Below, piece after piece: positions 35,539 to 43,978 of a DNA stretch of 64,000 bases (the first letter of the stretch is position 1; each line of letters begins with the position of its first letter). The notes beneath the pieces were generated by a model that worked only from the letters and a program-made list of their open reading frames with translations, made no database searches and had not been told where the DNA came from. Position numbers and translations under genes: made by a program. The stretch is from Proteobacteria bacterium UBA981 (GTDB taxonomy: Bacteria; Pseudomonadota; Gammaproteobacteria; Ga0077536): positions 1-64,000 of the forward strand of contig DBBP01000024.1 of the NCBI GenBank assembly GCA_002292285.1. The letters run 5' to 3'.

Positions 35539-36704
35539 GAGTCGCGCCTCAGGATCATGGCCGAAGTCGGCACAGCATTACCGGCCGAGACGAAGGCGTA
35601 GTTGGCATCTTCAACCTGGCAGCGTGCAACCCCGCGTAGCTGACGCACCGCTTCAATGGTGTTCTGCATGCCGTGGATATAACCCTCGGACAGATTGCCA
35701 CCGCTGGTGTTCATGGGGAGGTCACCGTCTGGCCAGCGCAGGCGGCCGCCAGCGATAAAGTCTTTGCTCTCGCCGCGCTTGCAGAAGCCGTATTCTTCGA
35801 GCGCCATTAGTACCAGCGGAGTGAAGTGATCGTAGATGAACAACACATCGATGTCTTCATGGCGAATGCCCGCGTCATTGAACAAACGCTTGGCGATGAT
35901 CGTGGCCTCTGATTCGCCGGCGTCCAGGTCGCGAACCATAAAACGATGATTCCAACTGCCGCCACCGAGTCCGCCGGCGGCAATCATAATGGGCGGTTGG
36001 CGCAAAGCGCGCCCGCGTTCTGGCGTCGTCACGATGACAGCCGCGCCGCCGTCCGTTTCCAGGCAACAATCGTAGAGTCTCAGCGGCGTTGAAATCATGC
36101 GTGAACTCTGGTGATCGTCGAGGGTCAGCTCGCGCCCATACATCACTGCATCCGGATTCATGTTCGCGTGATGTCGGCAGGTCAGTGCAATTTCGGCGAA
36201 ATCACTGGATTGCGTGCCATAGCGATGCATGTGCTGTCGCGCGGCCATCGCGACCATTTGCGCCGGACTGAACAATCCGAATGGCGCGACATAACTACTC
36301 GGGCCGCCAGCGCCGGCGCTGGCGGCCGCCTGGCCAAAGCGGGCTGTGCCGCGCCCGGAGCGTTCGTTCATGGCGCGAAATGCGATCACGGCCTTGGCCT
36401 GTCCGGTCGCGACGGCCATGGCTGCTTGCATAATGGTGCCCATCGGACCACCGCCGCCGCCGTAAGCGACTTCACTGAAAAAGCGCAGATGCGGGATGCC
36501 AAGACAACGCGCGATTTCCACCGGATCGTTATTATCCATGGTGTATTTGCTGATGCCATCGACGTCGGTGGCTCTCAATCCGGCATCGTCGAGAGCGGCC
36601 TGAATCGCCTCGCAGGCGAGCTTAAGCTCACTGCGTCCCGAGTCTTTCGAATATTCGGTATGGCCGATGCCGACAATGCAGGCCAGATCGCGAATTGAAT
36701 CCAT
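35535..36704 (-). CDS. Thiolase-like lipid-transfer/aldolase protein (Ltp2/SCPx type)
   Basis: Thiolase-fold protein of 389 aa. N-terminus 'DLACIVGIGHTEYSKDSG', then 'FSEVAYGGGGGPMG' where a true thiolase has its nucleophilic Cys, later 'FIYDHFTPLVLM', 'SGGNLSEGYIHGMQ' and a terminal 'VSAGNAVP'. All three catalytic Cys/His motifs of classical thiolases are altered, as in Ltp2-type retro-aldolases that use tyrosine. Tightly coupled with the DUF35 partner. Expected reaction: retro-aldol or related C-C cleavage of a CoA thioester (inference). Upstream amidohydrolase gene is 4 bp away. Confidence 0.9.
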   Translation of the reverse strand: MDSIRDLACIVGIGHTEYSKDSGRSELKLACEAIQAALDDAGLRATDVDGISKYTMDNNDPVEIARCLGIPHLRFFSEVAYGGGGGPMGTIMQAAMAVATGQAKAVIAFRAMNERSGRGTARFGQAAASAGAGGPSSYVAPFGLFSPAQMVAMAARQHMHRYGTQSSDFAEIALTCRHHANMNPDAVMYGRELTLDDHQSSRMISTPLRLYDCCLETDGGAAVIVTTPERGRALRQPPIMIAAGGLGGGSWNHRFMVRDLDAGESEATIIAKRLFNDAGIRHEDIDVLFIYDHFTPLVLMALEEYGFCKRGESKDFIAGGRLRWPDGDLPMNTSGGNLSEGYIHGMQNTIEAVRQLRGVARCQVEDANYAFVSAGNAVPTSAMILRRDS

Positions 36705-36708
36705 GCAA

Positions 36709-37935
36709 TTAATCTCGTGTGGCTGCCGCCGAGCAGTCCTCAGACTGCCGGTAGCGCGCGGGGATATCGAATTTAAAAATACGCGCCGCGTTTAGTCCGA
36801 GCACTTGTGCACGCTCGGCATCGTCGAGCCCGCCCATGGTGCGTTCAATCGCAGCGGCCGAATGCGGCCAGGTGCCTTCGTGATGGGGAAAGTCATTCGC
36901 CCACAAAAAATTTCCGCCGAGGTCGTACTCACGCATCAGGGCGAGCCCCGGTCGATCTTCGCCGAAGCTGGCAAAACCATTGGCGCGAAAGTAGTCACTG
37001 GGTAAGTTCTTCAACTTCGGACGCACCCACATATGGTGCTTGTGATAAGCCTCATCCATCGCCGTCAGCATCCACGGTACCCAGCCGATGCCTGCCTCTA
37101 TTGACCCGAAGCGCAGGGTCGGGAAGCGTTCGATAACGCCAGAGGCGCACAGGTTCACTAACGGCTCCATCGTCGGAGCGAGTGAGTGCACCGCATAGTT
37201 GATGATCGCGCCGCCGTTGCCGCGTGCGGTGCGCGGATCGCGTCCAGTTGAGACGTGGAAAGTGATCGGCAGATCGGCATCGCTAATGGCTGCCCACAGC
37301 GCGTCGAACTCGGGCAGGTTGTAATTCGGGTGCTCGTAATCTGGCGCGCCCCAAACTGGTTTGCATGGCAGGCACAAGCCACGGAAGCCGCGCTTCGCGG
37401 CGCGCTGAATTTCGGCGATTGCGCCGGGCAAGTCGCCGCTGGCGATACAGGCGAGAGGTGACAAACGGTCGTTATACGGTCCAAACGTCTCCCACGCCCA
37501 ATCGTTCCACGCGCGGCACATCGCCTGGCTGAATTCGACATCCTGCGTGGCCCACATGGTCAGGCCTTTATTGGGAAACAGAATTTCGCAATCAACACCG
37601 TCCTGTTCAAGCGCGGTGATGCGCTCCTCGGGTGTCTTGCCGGATTCCGTACGTACCAGATCTTCGCCTTCGAACTTGAAATTGCGCAGGCGAATCGGGC
37701 GGAAGCCCTCAGTTTTCTGAAACTTACCGCCGTCACCGTCGAGCATGATGCCGGGCAGGCGTTCGTGGTACTTCGCGTCGACCCGGGCACTTAAGAAATC
37801 GTTCGGTTCCTGCACATGACAATCGGCCGAGGCGATAAAGTATTTATTCGCAGCATCAGCGTGCGGCGAACGTGGCCACGCAGTACTTCCCGGCGAGTCG
37901 GTTCGCCAGGCATTCGGATCAGGTTCAGCACTCAT
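36709..37935 (-). CDS. Amidohydrolase-family protein (ACMSD-like)
   Basis: Metal-dependent barrel protein of 408 aa and first gene of the minus-strand run. Seen: 'FIASADCHVQEPNDFL' for the first metal pair, 'ILFPNKGLTMWATQDVE', 'PITFHVSTG' for the third His, 'FGSIEAGIGWVPWML', and 'FLWANDFPHHEGTWPHS' carrying the last Asp. ATG at 37935 has GAGGAA 7 nt upstream. It is only distantly similar to the two 377-aa paralogues. Four nucleotides separate it from the thiolase-like gene, so co-function in one pathway is very likely. Confidence 0.92.
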   Translation of the reverse strand: MSAEPDPNAWRTDSPGSTAWPRSPHADAANKYFIASADCHVQEPNDFLSARVDAKYHERLPGIMLDGDGGKFQKTEGFRPIRLRNFKFEGEDLVRTESGKTPEERITALEQDGVDCEILFPNKGLTMWATQDVEFSQAMCRAWNDWAWETFGPYNDRLSPLACIASGDLPGAIAEIQRAAKRGFRGLCLPCKPVWGAPDYEHPNYNLPEFDALWAAISDADLPITFHVSTGRDPRTARGNGGAIINYAVHSLAPTMEPLVNLCASGVIERFPTLRFGSIEAGIGWVPWMLTAMDEAYHKHHMWVRPKLKNLPSDYFRANGFASFGEDRPGLALMREYDLGGNFLWANDFPHHEGTWPHSAAAIERTMGGLDDAERAQVLGLNAARIFKFDIPARYRQSEDCSAAATRD

Positions 37936-38192
37936 GCCTTGTTCCTCATGGGTCGGTATCTATTCTATGTTAAGCCTGAGGCGGAGGAAGTGCTGCCGGA
38001 TTGTGGCACACCGTAATTGAGCCACTTGAAGATCAGGTCAGCTGATCGGGCACTCGGGTACGCTGCTCATGAATGGTGGCGCTGCGCGATTTCTAATAGG
38101 ATTCAGGAGCGAACCAAATCACTGCCTCACTTACAGGCACCACCGATATGCAGCGCCCGAGTCGGACGCCAGCAGGACAAGGGAATCATCCG

Positions 38193-39266
38193 ATGAGCGA
38201 GACGACGACTTTCGATAAAGAACGGGCCAAGGCATTCTCGCGCAAGATGCTCGGTGACATTGCCGGTTCGGTAGCCATGCATTTGTGCGTGATCGGCGAC
38301 CGTCTGGGGTTGTTTAAGGATTTTGCAGCGAATGGTCCCGCCGATGCCGCCACGTTCGCGACGCGCAACGACATCGATGCCCGTTACGCGCTGGAATGGC
38401 TGGAAGCACTCGCCGCCGCCGACTATCTCGACTATGCACCGGCGACGAACCAGTTTTCGTTGCCGGCCGAGCACGCGCGCCCGCTGGCACAAGACTCGCA
38501 TCCGACGTATCAGGGCAATATGTGCAATTTACTCGCCTACAGCATGGCGCCCCTGGACCAGCTGACTGACGCTTTTCGCAACGGCGGCGGCGTTGCCCAG
38601 GACGCCTTCTCACCGGATCTGTACAAGGCCATGCAGCGTTCCAGTGGCCTGCGCTACAACAATTTTCTGCTCAACACCTGGTTGCCGGATATGCCAGACG
38701 TGGTGGCGATGCTCGAGCGTGGTGTCGATGTCGCTGATGTCGGTTGTGGCCGCGGCACTGCTATGGCGTTGATGGCCGAGGCTTTTCCGAATTCCAGATT
38801 CTGGGGTTACGACGCCTTTGCACCGCAAGTTGAAGGTGCCCGGGAGGAGGCCAAAGCGCGTGGCGTCTCCGCCAACACCCGGTTCGAAGTTCTTGACGCA
38901 AGCGCAGATATACCGCGCGATTTCGACCTTATTTTCACCTTCGATGTGATTCACGATATGGCCCAGCCACGAGAAGGGCTGGCCAACATTCGTCGTCATC
39001 TGAAAGACGGTGGCATCTATGTGCTACAGGAAATCTCCGCACAGGATGAACGCCATGAAAATCGCGGCTTCGAAGCAACCATCAAATACGGTATGAGCCT
39101 GACGTACTGCATGACGACGTCACTCGCCAACCATGGTGAAGGACTCGGCACGCTCGGTATGCCATTCAAAGTGGTGCGTGAGTTGTGCGCCGAGGCCGGT
39201 TTCGGGGCAGTCCGAAAACTCGACTGCAGCAACAACTTTATCTCCTTGTTCGAAGTTCGTTGTTAA
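38193..39266 (+). CDS. SAM-dependent class I methyltransferase with N-terminal winged helix
   Basis: Methyltransferase of 357 aa. N-terminal dimerisation/winged-helix part ('AMHLCVIGDRLGLFKDFA' and 'YALEWLEALAAADYLDY') as in rRNA/O-methyltransferase-like proteins, then the Rossmann core: VADVGCGRGTAMALMAE (motif I), 'FWGYDAFAPQVEGAREE' (motif II), 'LIFTFDVIHDMAQP' (motif IV) and 'HLKDGGIYVLQEI' (motif V). Probably an O- or N-methyltransferase on a small molecule. ATG at 38193 has AAGGGA at 38179-38184. An LLM monooxygenase gene follows 38 nt later, so the pair may share a transcript. Confidence 0.9.
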   Translation: MSETTTFDKERAKAFSRKMLGDIAGSVAMHLCVIGDRLGLFKDFAANGPADAATFATRNDIDARYALEWLEALAAADYLDYAPATNQFSLPAEHARPLAQDSHPTYQGNMCNLLAYSMAPLDQLTDAFRNGGGVAQDAFSPDLYKAMQRSSGLRYNNFLLNTWLPDMPDVVAMLERGVDVADVGCGRGTAMALMAEAFPNSRFWGYDAFAPQVEGAREEAKARGVSANTRFEVLDASADIPRDFDLIFTFDVIHDMAQPREGLANIRRHLKDGGIYVLQEISAQDERHENRGFEATIKYGMSLTYCMTTSLANHGEGLGTLGMPFKVVRELCAEAGFGAVRKLDCSNNFISLFEVRC

Positions 39267-39285
39267 CCCCCCCCCGTTTGCAAAC
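39267..39285. repeat. C9 tract and 10-bp palindrome between genes
   Basis: Right after the methyltransferase TAA (39264-39266) there are nine consecutive C (39267-39275), then the perfect palindrome GTTTGCAAAC (39276-39285). It lies 19 nt before the LLM start. Homopolymer tracts like this can vary in length during replication; here it would alter spacing, not reading frame. Confidence 0.5.
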
Positions 39286-39304
39286 ATGCTAGTCGGGAAT
39301 CACG

Positions 39305-40654
39305 ATGACTAAACCAAAGCGACTCTTGTTCAACGCTTTTACGATGAACTGCGTGTCGCACATTCATCACGGTTTGTGGGCTCGCGAGGACACCCGGCAG
39401 CTTGAATACGCGTCGCTGGACCCGTGGGTGGACCTGGCGAAAATTCTCGATAAGGGATATTTCGACGCGTTGTTCCTCGCCGATGTGGTCGGTGTCTACG
39501 ATGCCTACAAAGGTGGGCCCGAGACATCGATTCGCGAAGCGATGCAGATCCCGATCAATGATCCGACCTTACTGATACCGACCATGGCCCACGCGACGGA
39601 GAATCTGTGCTTCGCATTCACCGGTTCAATCCTCGCCGAACAACCGTTTAACTTTGCACGACGCGCTTCAACGCTCGACCACCTGACCAAGGGTCGGGTG
39701 GCCTGGAACGTTGTGACGTCGTATTTGCCGAGTGCCGCCCAGAATCTCGGCTACGCCGATTTGCCGCGCCACGATGATCGTTACGACCGCGGTGATGATT
39801 ATCTCGAAGTGCTGTACAAGCTTTGGGAAGGCAGCTGGGAAGAAGACGCGGTCATCCGTGATCTCGAGAACCGCGTCTACGCCGATCCGGAAAAAGTCCA
39901 TCGCATCGATCACGTTGGCCCGTACTACAGCGTGCCCGGCCCGCATTTGTGCGAACCCTCAGTTCAGCGCACGCCGTTGTTGTTTCAGGCTGGTTCGTCC
40001 GATCGTGGGCGGGAATTCGCGGCGCGGCATGCCGAATGCGTGTTTATTGCCAGCGCCGGGCGCGATGAAATTGGCGCCGACGTGAGAGCGCGCGCAGCGA
40101 AGTATGGCCGCCATCCGGATGACATCAAAATCATCCTGGCGGTCTCCGTCGTCATCGGTGGGACTGAAGAAGAGGCGCAAGCGAAAGCTGCCGACTTACG
40201 CACGACACTATCGCTGGAGGGTGGCCTGTCGCATCAAAGTGGCAGCCTTGGCGTTGATTTGGGTGAGATCGATCCGGACCGTCCGATCTCCGACTACGAG
40301 TTCAACAGCGCGATGGGATTTCTGAAAAGTTATGCCGCGGCGCAACCGGATAAGACACTGACGTTTCGCGATATCGCGAAACGTCAGATGAGCGGTCAGT
40401 GGCTGGTCGGCACCCCGGAACAAATTGCCGACAAACTCGAGAACTACGCGGCGCGGGGAGTGGACGGTTTTAATTTGCTTTACGCGACCACGCCAGGAAC
40501 GTTCGTTGACTTCATCGACGGCGTCGCCCCGATACTGCAGCAACGCGGCTTAATGCAGACCGGGTATCAACCGGGTTCGTTTCGGGAGAAAATTTTTGGC
40601 CACGCGCGCCTGCCGGACAGGCACCCGGGCGCGTCGTTTCGGCGGCACTCGTAA
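39305..40654 (+). CDS. FMN-dependent monooxygenase, NtaA/SnaA/DszA family
   Basis: Two-component flavin monooxygenase of 449 aa, second of this family in the window. Seen: 'FNAFTMNCVSHIHHGLW', 'KILDKGYFDALFLADVVG', 'LDHLTKGRVAWNVVTSYL', 'YDRGDDYLEVLYKLWEG', 'LLFQAGSSDRGREFAARH', and 'LVGTPEQIADKLENYA'. Expected to oxidise or cleave an aromatic, heterocyclic or sulfur compound with FMNH2. GGGA just upstream is a fair ribosome site. Likely transcribed with the methyltransferase. Partner flavin reductase is not encoded nearby. Confidence 0.93.
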   Translation: MTKPKRLLFNAFTMNCVSHIHHGLWAREDTRQLEYASLDPWVDLAKILDKGYFDALFLADVVGVYDAYKGGPETSIREAMQIPINDPTLLIPTMAHATENLCFAFTGSILAEQPFNFARRASTLDHLTKGRVAWNVVTSYLPSAAQNLGYADLPRHDDRYDRGDDYLEVLYKLWEGSWEEDAVIRDLENRVYADPEKVHRIDHVGPYYSVPGPHLCEPSVQRTPLLFQAGSSDRGREFAARHAECVFIASAGRDEIGADVRARAAKYGRHPDDIKIILAVSVVIGGTEEEAQAKAADLRTTLSLEGGLSHQSGSLGVDLGEIDPDRPISDYEFNSAMGFLKSYAAAQPDKTLTFRDIAKRQMSGQWLVGTPEQIADKLENYAARGVDGFNLLYATTPGTFVDFIDGVAPILQQRGLMQTGYQPGSFREKIFGHARLPDRHPGASFRRHS

Positions 40655-40717
40655 GGTCATTCATGGCTTGGATGCCGGTGTGTCCGCACTGGTGCTGCGT
40701 CGATAGGGGTACATGTC

Positions 40718-40984
40718 ATGGCAGGTGGTTGGTCTAAAGATGGCGCAGTGCAGGATCAAATCGACGCCAGCGTTGACGACGCCGTCAAACAGGCTCGCGC
40801 TCGTTTGAATCAGGGCGAGAGTCTGCATGAGTGCATCGATTGCGGTGAGCCCATCCCCGAAGCGCGGCGTCTCGCGTTAGGGGGTGTGCGCCGTTGTGTC
40901 GGGTGCCAGGAAATCGACGATGCGGAAAACGACGACAGTGGGCCAATCAATCGGCGTGGCAGCAAGGACAGTCAATTGCGTTAA
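40718..40984 (+). CDS. DksA/TraR C4-type zinc-finger protein (YbiI-like)
   Basis: Short 88-aa protein. Four cysteines form the zinc finger: Cys39, Cys42, Cys60, Cys63 (CIDCGEPIPEARR ... RCVGC), the DksA/TraR pattern. The long coiled coil of DksA is lacking, as in YbiI. Possible RNA polymerase secondary-channel ligand or stand-alone stress protein. Acidic N-terminal helix and charged C-terminal tail. ATG at 40718; a GGTAC-like site is weak. Monocistronic, following the LLM gene by 63 bp. Confidence 0.88.
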   Translation: MAGGWSKDGAVQDQIDASVDDAVKQARARLNQGESLHECIDCGEPIPEARRLALGGVRRCVGCQEIDDAENDDSGPINRRGSKDSQLR

Positions 40985-41377
40985 CGGGGGTGTCGTCGGC
41001 GCGTGGATAGAACTTGCTTCGGTCCCGAGGCACTCCCAAAGCGCCCCGTCCGAATTGACCAAGGCGACGCATTACATGAGAGCCGGCTCGAACCGAGCTT
41101 TACTCGACCCTCCCACAAATTCAGCACGACCCTGCCGGTGGCGGCGAATTAACCATCTAGTCTGGTGTCAGGATTCTTTACATCAGTGTGGTCGGCGGAG
41201 ATATTAATTTAACGTATTGATACAAAAGGTATTTATGGTCATTTACAGGCTGTTGAAAAGGGCGATGGCGGATCTGATCCACTAAATGGTGCCGGAAATT
41301 GTCAAGGAAATTTACATTCCTGCTGGTCAATCATGGCGCGCGAATCATAACGCCATGAAAACGCAAATAAAAAGATA
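40985..41377. other. Gene-free stretch upstream of PEP-CTERM promoter
   Basis: 393 bp, AT-richer toward its right end (from about 41195), typical of a regulatory region. A possible dyad AGGAA-N7-TTCCT (41307-41323) might be an activator site for the sigma-54 promoter. No credible gene; the 60-residue frame starting at 41286 ends at 41468 and crosses the promoter. Confidence 0.4.
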
Positions 41378-41394
41378 TTGGCTTGATAATTGCT
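41378..41394 (+). promoter_or_regulatory. Sigma-54 (-24/-12) type promoter
   Basis: TTGGCTTGATAATTGCT. GG at 41380-41381 and GC at 41392-41393 are separated by exactly 10 nt, and 15 of 17 positions fit YTGGCACGRNNNTTGCW. Transcription would start near 41405, leaving a leader of about 120 nt before the PEP-CTERM start codon. Family knowledge: PEP-CTERM genes are often controlled by RpoN with the PrsK/PrsR two-component pair. Confidence 0.7.
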
Positions 41395-41524
41395 CTTCAT
41401 TACAAAACGGCTTGATTTTGGCGAGCGGACCTAGAGCTACTCTGCCGGCACTCGAGCCTGATGATTAATGAATAAGGCCGAAACCGCCACGAGAGCACGG
41501 TTCCAGCCAGAGCAAGGACAATAT

Positions 41525-42094
41525 ATGACTACCAAACAACTCGCGATCCTGACGCTTGCGCTGAGCTTTTTCGCAACCGGGGCGATGGCCACACCGATGA
41601 GCGCTTCATTGGACGTTCACGCCAACAACCATGTCTGGAATGGTGGCTCAGGGTTCGGCGGCAACCTTGGACTGGATACAGGCATCGTATTTGCACTCGG
41701 TGATGCGTTTTCAGTCAATGTGGACGACGTGAACGATACGTGGTTTTACTGCGGTACCGGCAGCCCTGCGACTTGCGAAGTGAATGCAGACGGCGTTCTC
41801 AGTAACGGGACATCGCTGGGACCATATTCGAACAGCGGCTATTCGTTTACGTTTGGTACTCTGGTTGGGCGCGTCGGGACAGGGGATTTTTTCTCCATTG
41901 GCACGGCTGGGTTCGACGGCACTTCGAACGCGGCAGGCAATTTGTTTCTGTTTCACTGGGACCACAATACGAATAACAGCGGTACGATCGCGGCCACGGT
42001 AAGCTACGGCGTTCCTGCCCCGGCTACCCTGGCTTTGGTGGTTTTAGGCATAGCCGCAGCGGGTGGTGCACGCAGGAGAATAGCGCGCAGTTAG
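41525..42094 (+). CDS. PEP-CTERM sorting-signal protein, PA-IL/LecA-like domain
   Basis: Exported protein of 189 aa. Signal peptide at 1-22 (ending AMA). The body has a strand pattern 'GVVFALGDAFSVNVDDVN'-like, 'SFTFGTLVGRVG', 'FFSIGTAGFDGT' and 'GNLFLFHWDHNTNNSGTIAA' which recalls the galactophilic lectin LecA (PA-IL). C-terminus has VPAPATLALVVLG then Arg-rich 'ARRRIARS', the PEP-CTERM tripartite signal (VPxP, helix, basic tail) for exosortase. ATG at 41525 has AAGGACA upstream. Preceded by a sigma-54 promoter. No exosortase in the window. Confidence 0.8.
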   Translation: MTTKQLAILTLALSFFATGAMATPMSASLDVHANNHVWNGGSGFGGNLGLDTGIVFALGDAFSVNVDDVNDTWFYCGTGSPATCEVNADGVLSNGTSLGPYSNSGYSFTFGTLVGRVGTGDFFSIGTAGFDGTSNAAGNLFLFHWDHNTNNSGTIAATVSYGVPAPATLALVVLGIAAAGGARRRIARS

Positions 42095-42102
42095 CGGTGT
42101 CT

Positions 42103-42136
42103 TAACCAGACGCTCGTCGGTAGTAAAGTCTGGTTA
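42103..42136 (+). other. Hairpin after PEP-CTERM gene
   Basis: TAACCAGAC (42103-42111) pairs with GTCTGGTTA (42128-42136), nine bp with a 16-nt loop, starting 9 bp after the stop codon. It may stabilise the 3' end or help termination together with the next hairpin. Confidence 0.45.
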
Positions 42137-42153
42137 TTCGACAGAATAACGCG

Positions 42154-42175
42154 CTGCCCCGCTCAAGCGGGGCAG
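42154..42175 (+). terminator. Strong GC-rich hairpin
   Basis: CTGCCCCGC (42154-42162) pairs with GCGGGGCAG (42167-42175) across a TCAA loop. It follows the first hairpin. No T-run follows on the plus strand, so it is a candidate terminator or RNA 3'-end stabiliser, not a classical one. The remaining sequence to 42490 (315 bp) shows no gene. Confidence 0.5.
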
Positions 42176-42490
42176 GTTCACCCCCTCCCGCACCAATCGA
42201 TCTGAACAAAGCCGTTTGGCGGTGCCAGCTCGCAACGCGGCATGCAGGGAATACGGCGGCGTCCTGTTGGGCGGGCCGATAGTTCGCACACCTAGCAACA
42301 ACAGTGTGTCCCCCGACGCCCTGTGCGAGCGGGCCGTTCGCCCCGAGATTTTCCTCTAGTATCGCGGCCGGCAATGGACGGGCGATTGCGCTGGCGAAAT
42401 ACGTCATGAACACCCAGGCCACAACCTTAATGTCGTTAGTGGAATTCGCGGCGCCAGCTTTCCCAGTCCCCTTATCCCGGAGCAACTTTC

Positions 42491-43966
42491 GTGAACGAGA
42501 GAGAACCGTCTCTTGATCGACCGCTCGATGAATTTCAGCGCGATTTAGTACAGTGCGTCGAACTGATCATTGAGCGCTATCGCACGATGCACGACGCCAA
42601 TACGCATCCTGGCGTCGATGAGGCGGTAGTGAAAAGCTGGTTTGACGAAGCGTTACCCGATGCGGGCATGCCAGTAAGCGAGCTGCTTGCCGACGTCGAC
42701 AAAACCGTTATCGCGCATCCGACCATGAACATAGGCGCACGCATGTTTGCGTACGTGATGTCTGGCGGGACCCAGGTTTCGGTGCTCGCTGAGCTACTCG
42801 CCAGTGCGCTCGATCAGAATGTTGCGAAATGGCATCTCGCGCCGTCGATGACGGAGATAGAACGCCGCGTGATTGCCTGGACTGCCGAGTTCCTCGGTTT
42901 CAATTCTGATCCTGGCGGCGCGCTGGTCAGCGGTGGCTCTGCTGCGAATCTGACGGGGCTGACGGTCGCGCGCAATCTGTTCGCTGAGCGCGCGGGAGTG
43001 CGCGAGCAGGGGCTGTTCGGTATGGCACCGTTGGTGACCTACGCCTCGACCCAAACCCATGCCAGCGTTGAGAAGAGTGTTGAATTACTTGGCCTCGGTA
43101 GTGCAAACCTGCGTAAAGTCCCGACCCATGATGATTTCACCATCGACGTGGCTGCCTTAAGGCAGCGTATCACCGCCGATCGTGACGGCGGTCTAACGCC
43201 TTTTTGTATCGTCGCGAATGCCGGCACGGTCAATACTGGCGCCATCGACCCGATGGACCAGCTCGCCGATGTGGCTCAGGAATTTGGTCTGTGGCTACAC
43301 GTGGACGCCGCCTACGGTGGTTTCGCTGCTGCGCTTGAATCGAAACGAATGTGCTACGCCGGGCTCGAACGCGCCGACTCGATAGCGCTCGACTATCACA
43401 AATGGCTGTATCAACCGTTCGAAGTGGGCTGCACGCTAGTGCGCAATTGGCAGGCACTCGAGCGCACGTTCAACAAAAGCGCTGAGTATCTCGACTACGG
43501 TGCGCATGAAGCACGTTTCGATTTTTCCAAACACCACTTTGCACTTTCCCGCAACGCTAAGGCGTTTAAAGTGTGGATGACCTTCAAGACTTACGGTGCA
43601 CAGCAGTTGCGCGCAATGATCGCGAAAGATATCGACAACGCTGCCTATCTTGCGGACTGCGTGGAGCAAGCGGAAGATTTCGAACTGGTCGAACACGGTC
43701 CGCTCGCGATCATCTGTTTTCGTTATCGCGGAGAAATTGACTCAATCCATGTCGACATAGCCGATATCGAACATGAACGAGCGCAGCTGAACACACTCAA
43801 CGCTCGCTTGCTCGATGCGCTCGAGCTGGATGGCCGAATTTTCATAACCGGTACCTTGCTCCGTGGTAAACACGTTATTCGCGCGTGCATCATTAACCAC
43901 CGCACCGGCCGTGCGGATGTCGATTTTCTTCTCGCGACAATTCGTAGCGTTGCGCGCACGCTATAG
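42491..43966 (+). CDS. PLP-dependent group II decarboxylase
   Basis: Fold-type I PLP enzyme of 491 aa in the aromatic-L-amino-acid/glutamate decarboxylase family. Seen: 'GALVSGGSAANLTGLTVAR' in the PLP pocket, 'LVTYASTQTHASVEKSV', 'LWLHVDAAYGGFAAAL' with the Asp for the pyridine N, and Lys304 in 'ALDYHKWLYQPFEVG' as the Schiff-base lysine. Start is GTG at 42491 with GGAG 8 nt upstream. Amino-acid substrate not identifiable. Convergent with the MlrC-like gene, 12 bp apart. Confidence 0.92.
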   Translation: MNEREPSLDRPLDEFQRDLVQCVELIIERYRTMHDANTHPGVDEAVVKSWFDEALPDAGMPVSELLADVDKTVIAHPTMNIGARMFAYVMSGGTQVSVLAELLASALDQNVAKWHLAPSMTEIERRVIAWTAEFLGFNSDPGGALVSGGSAANLTGLTVARNLFAERAGVREQGLFGMAPLVTYASTQTHASVEKSVELLGLGSANLRKVPTHDDFTIDVAALRQRITADRDGGLTPFCIVANAGTVNTGAIDPMDQLADVAQEFGLWLHVDAAYGGFAAALESKRMCYAGLERADSIALDYHKWLYQPFEVGCTLVRNWQALERTFNKSAEYLDYGAHEARFDFSKHHFALSRNAKAFKVWMTFKTYGAQQLRAMIAKDIDNAAYLADCVEQAEDFELVEHGPLAIICFRYRGEIDSIHVDIADIEHERAQLNTLNARLLDALELDGRIFITGTLLRGKHVIRACIINHRTGRADVDFLLATIRSVARTL

Positions 43967-43978
43967 CCAGGAACAGCA

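Noticed and set aside
41286..41468. 60-residue frame before the PEP-CTERM gene
   Set aside because: It crosses the sigma-54 promoter and has no ribosome site or domain.
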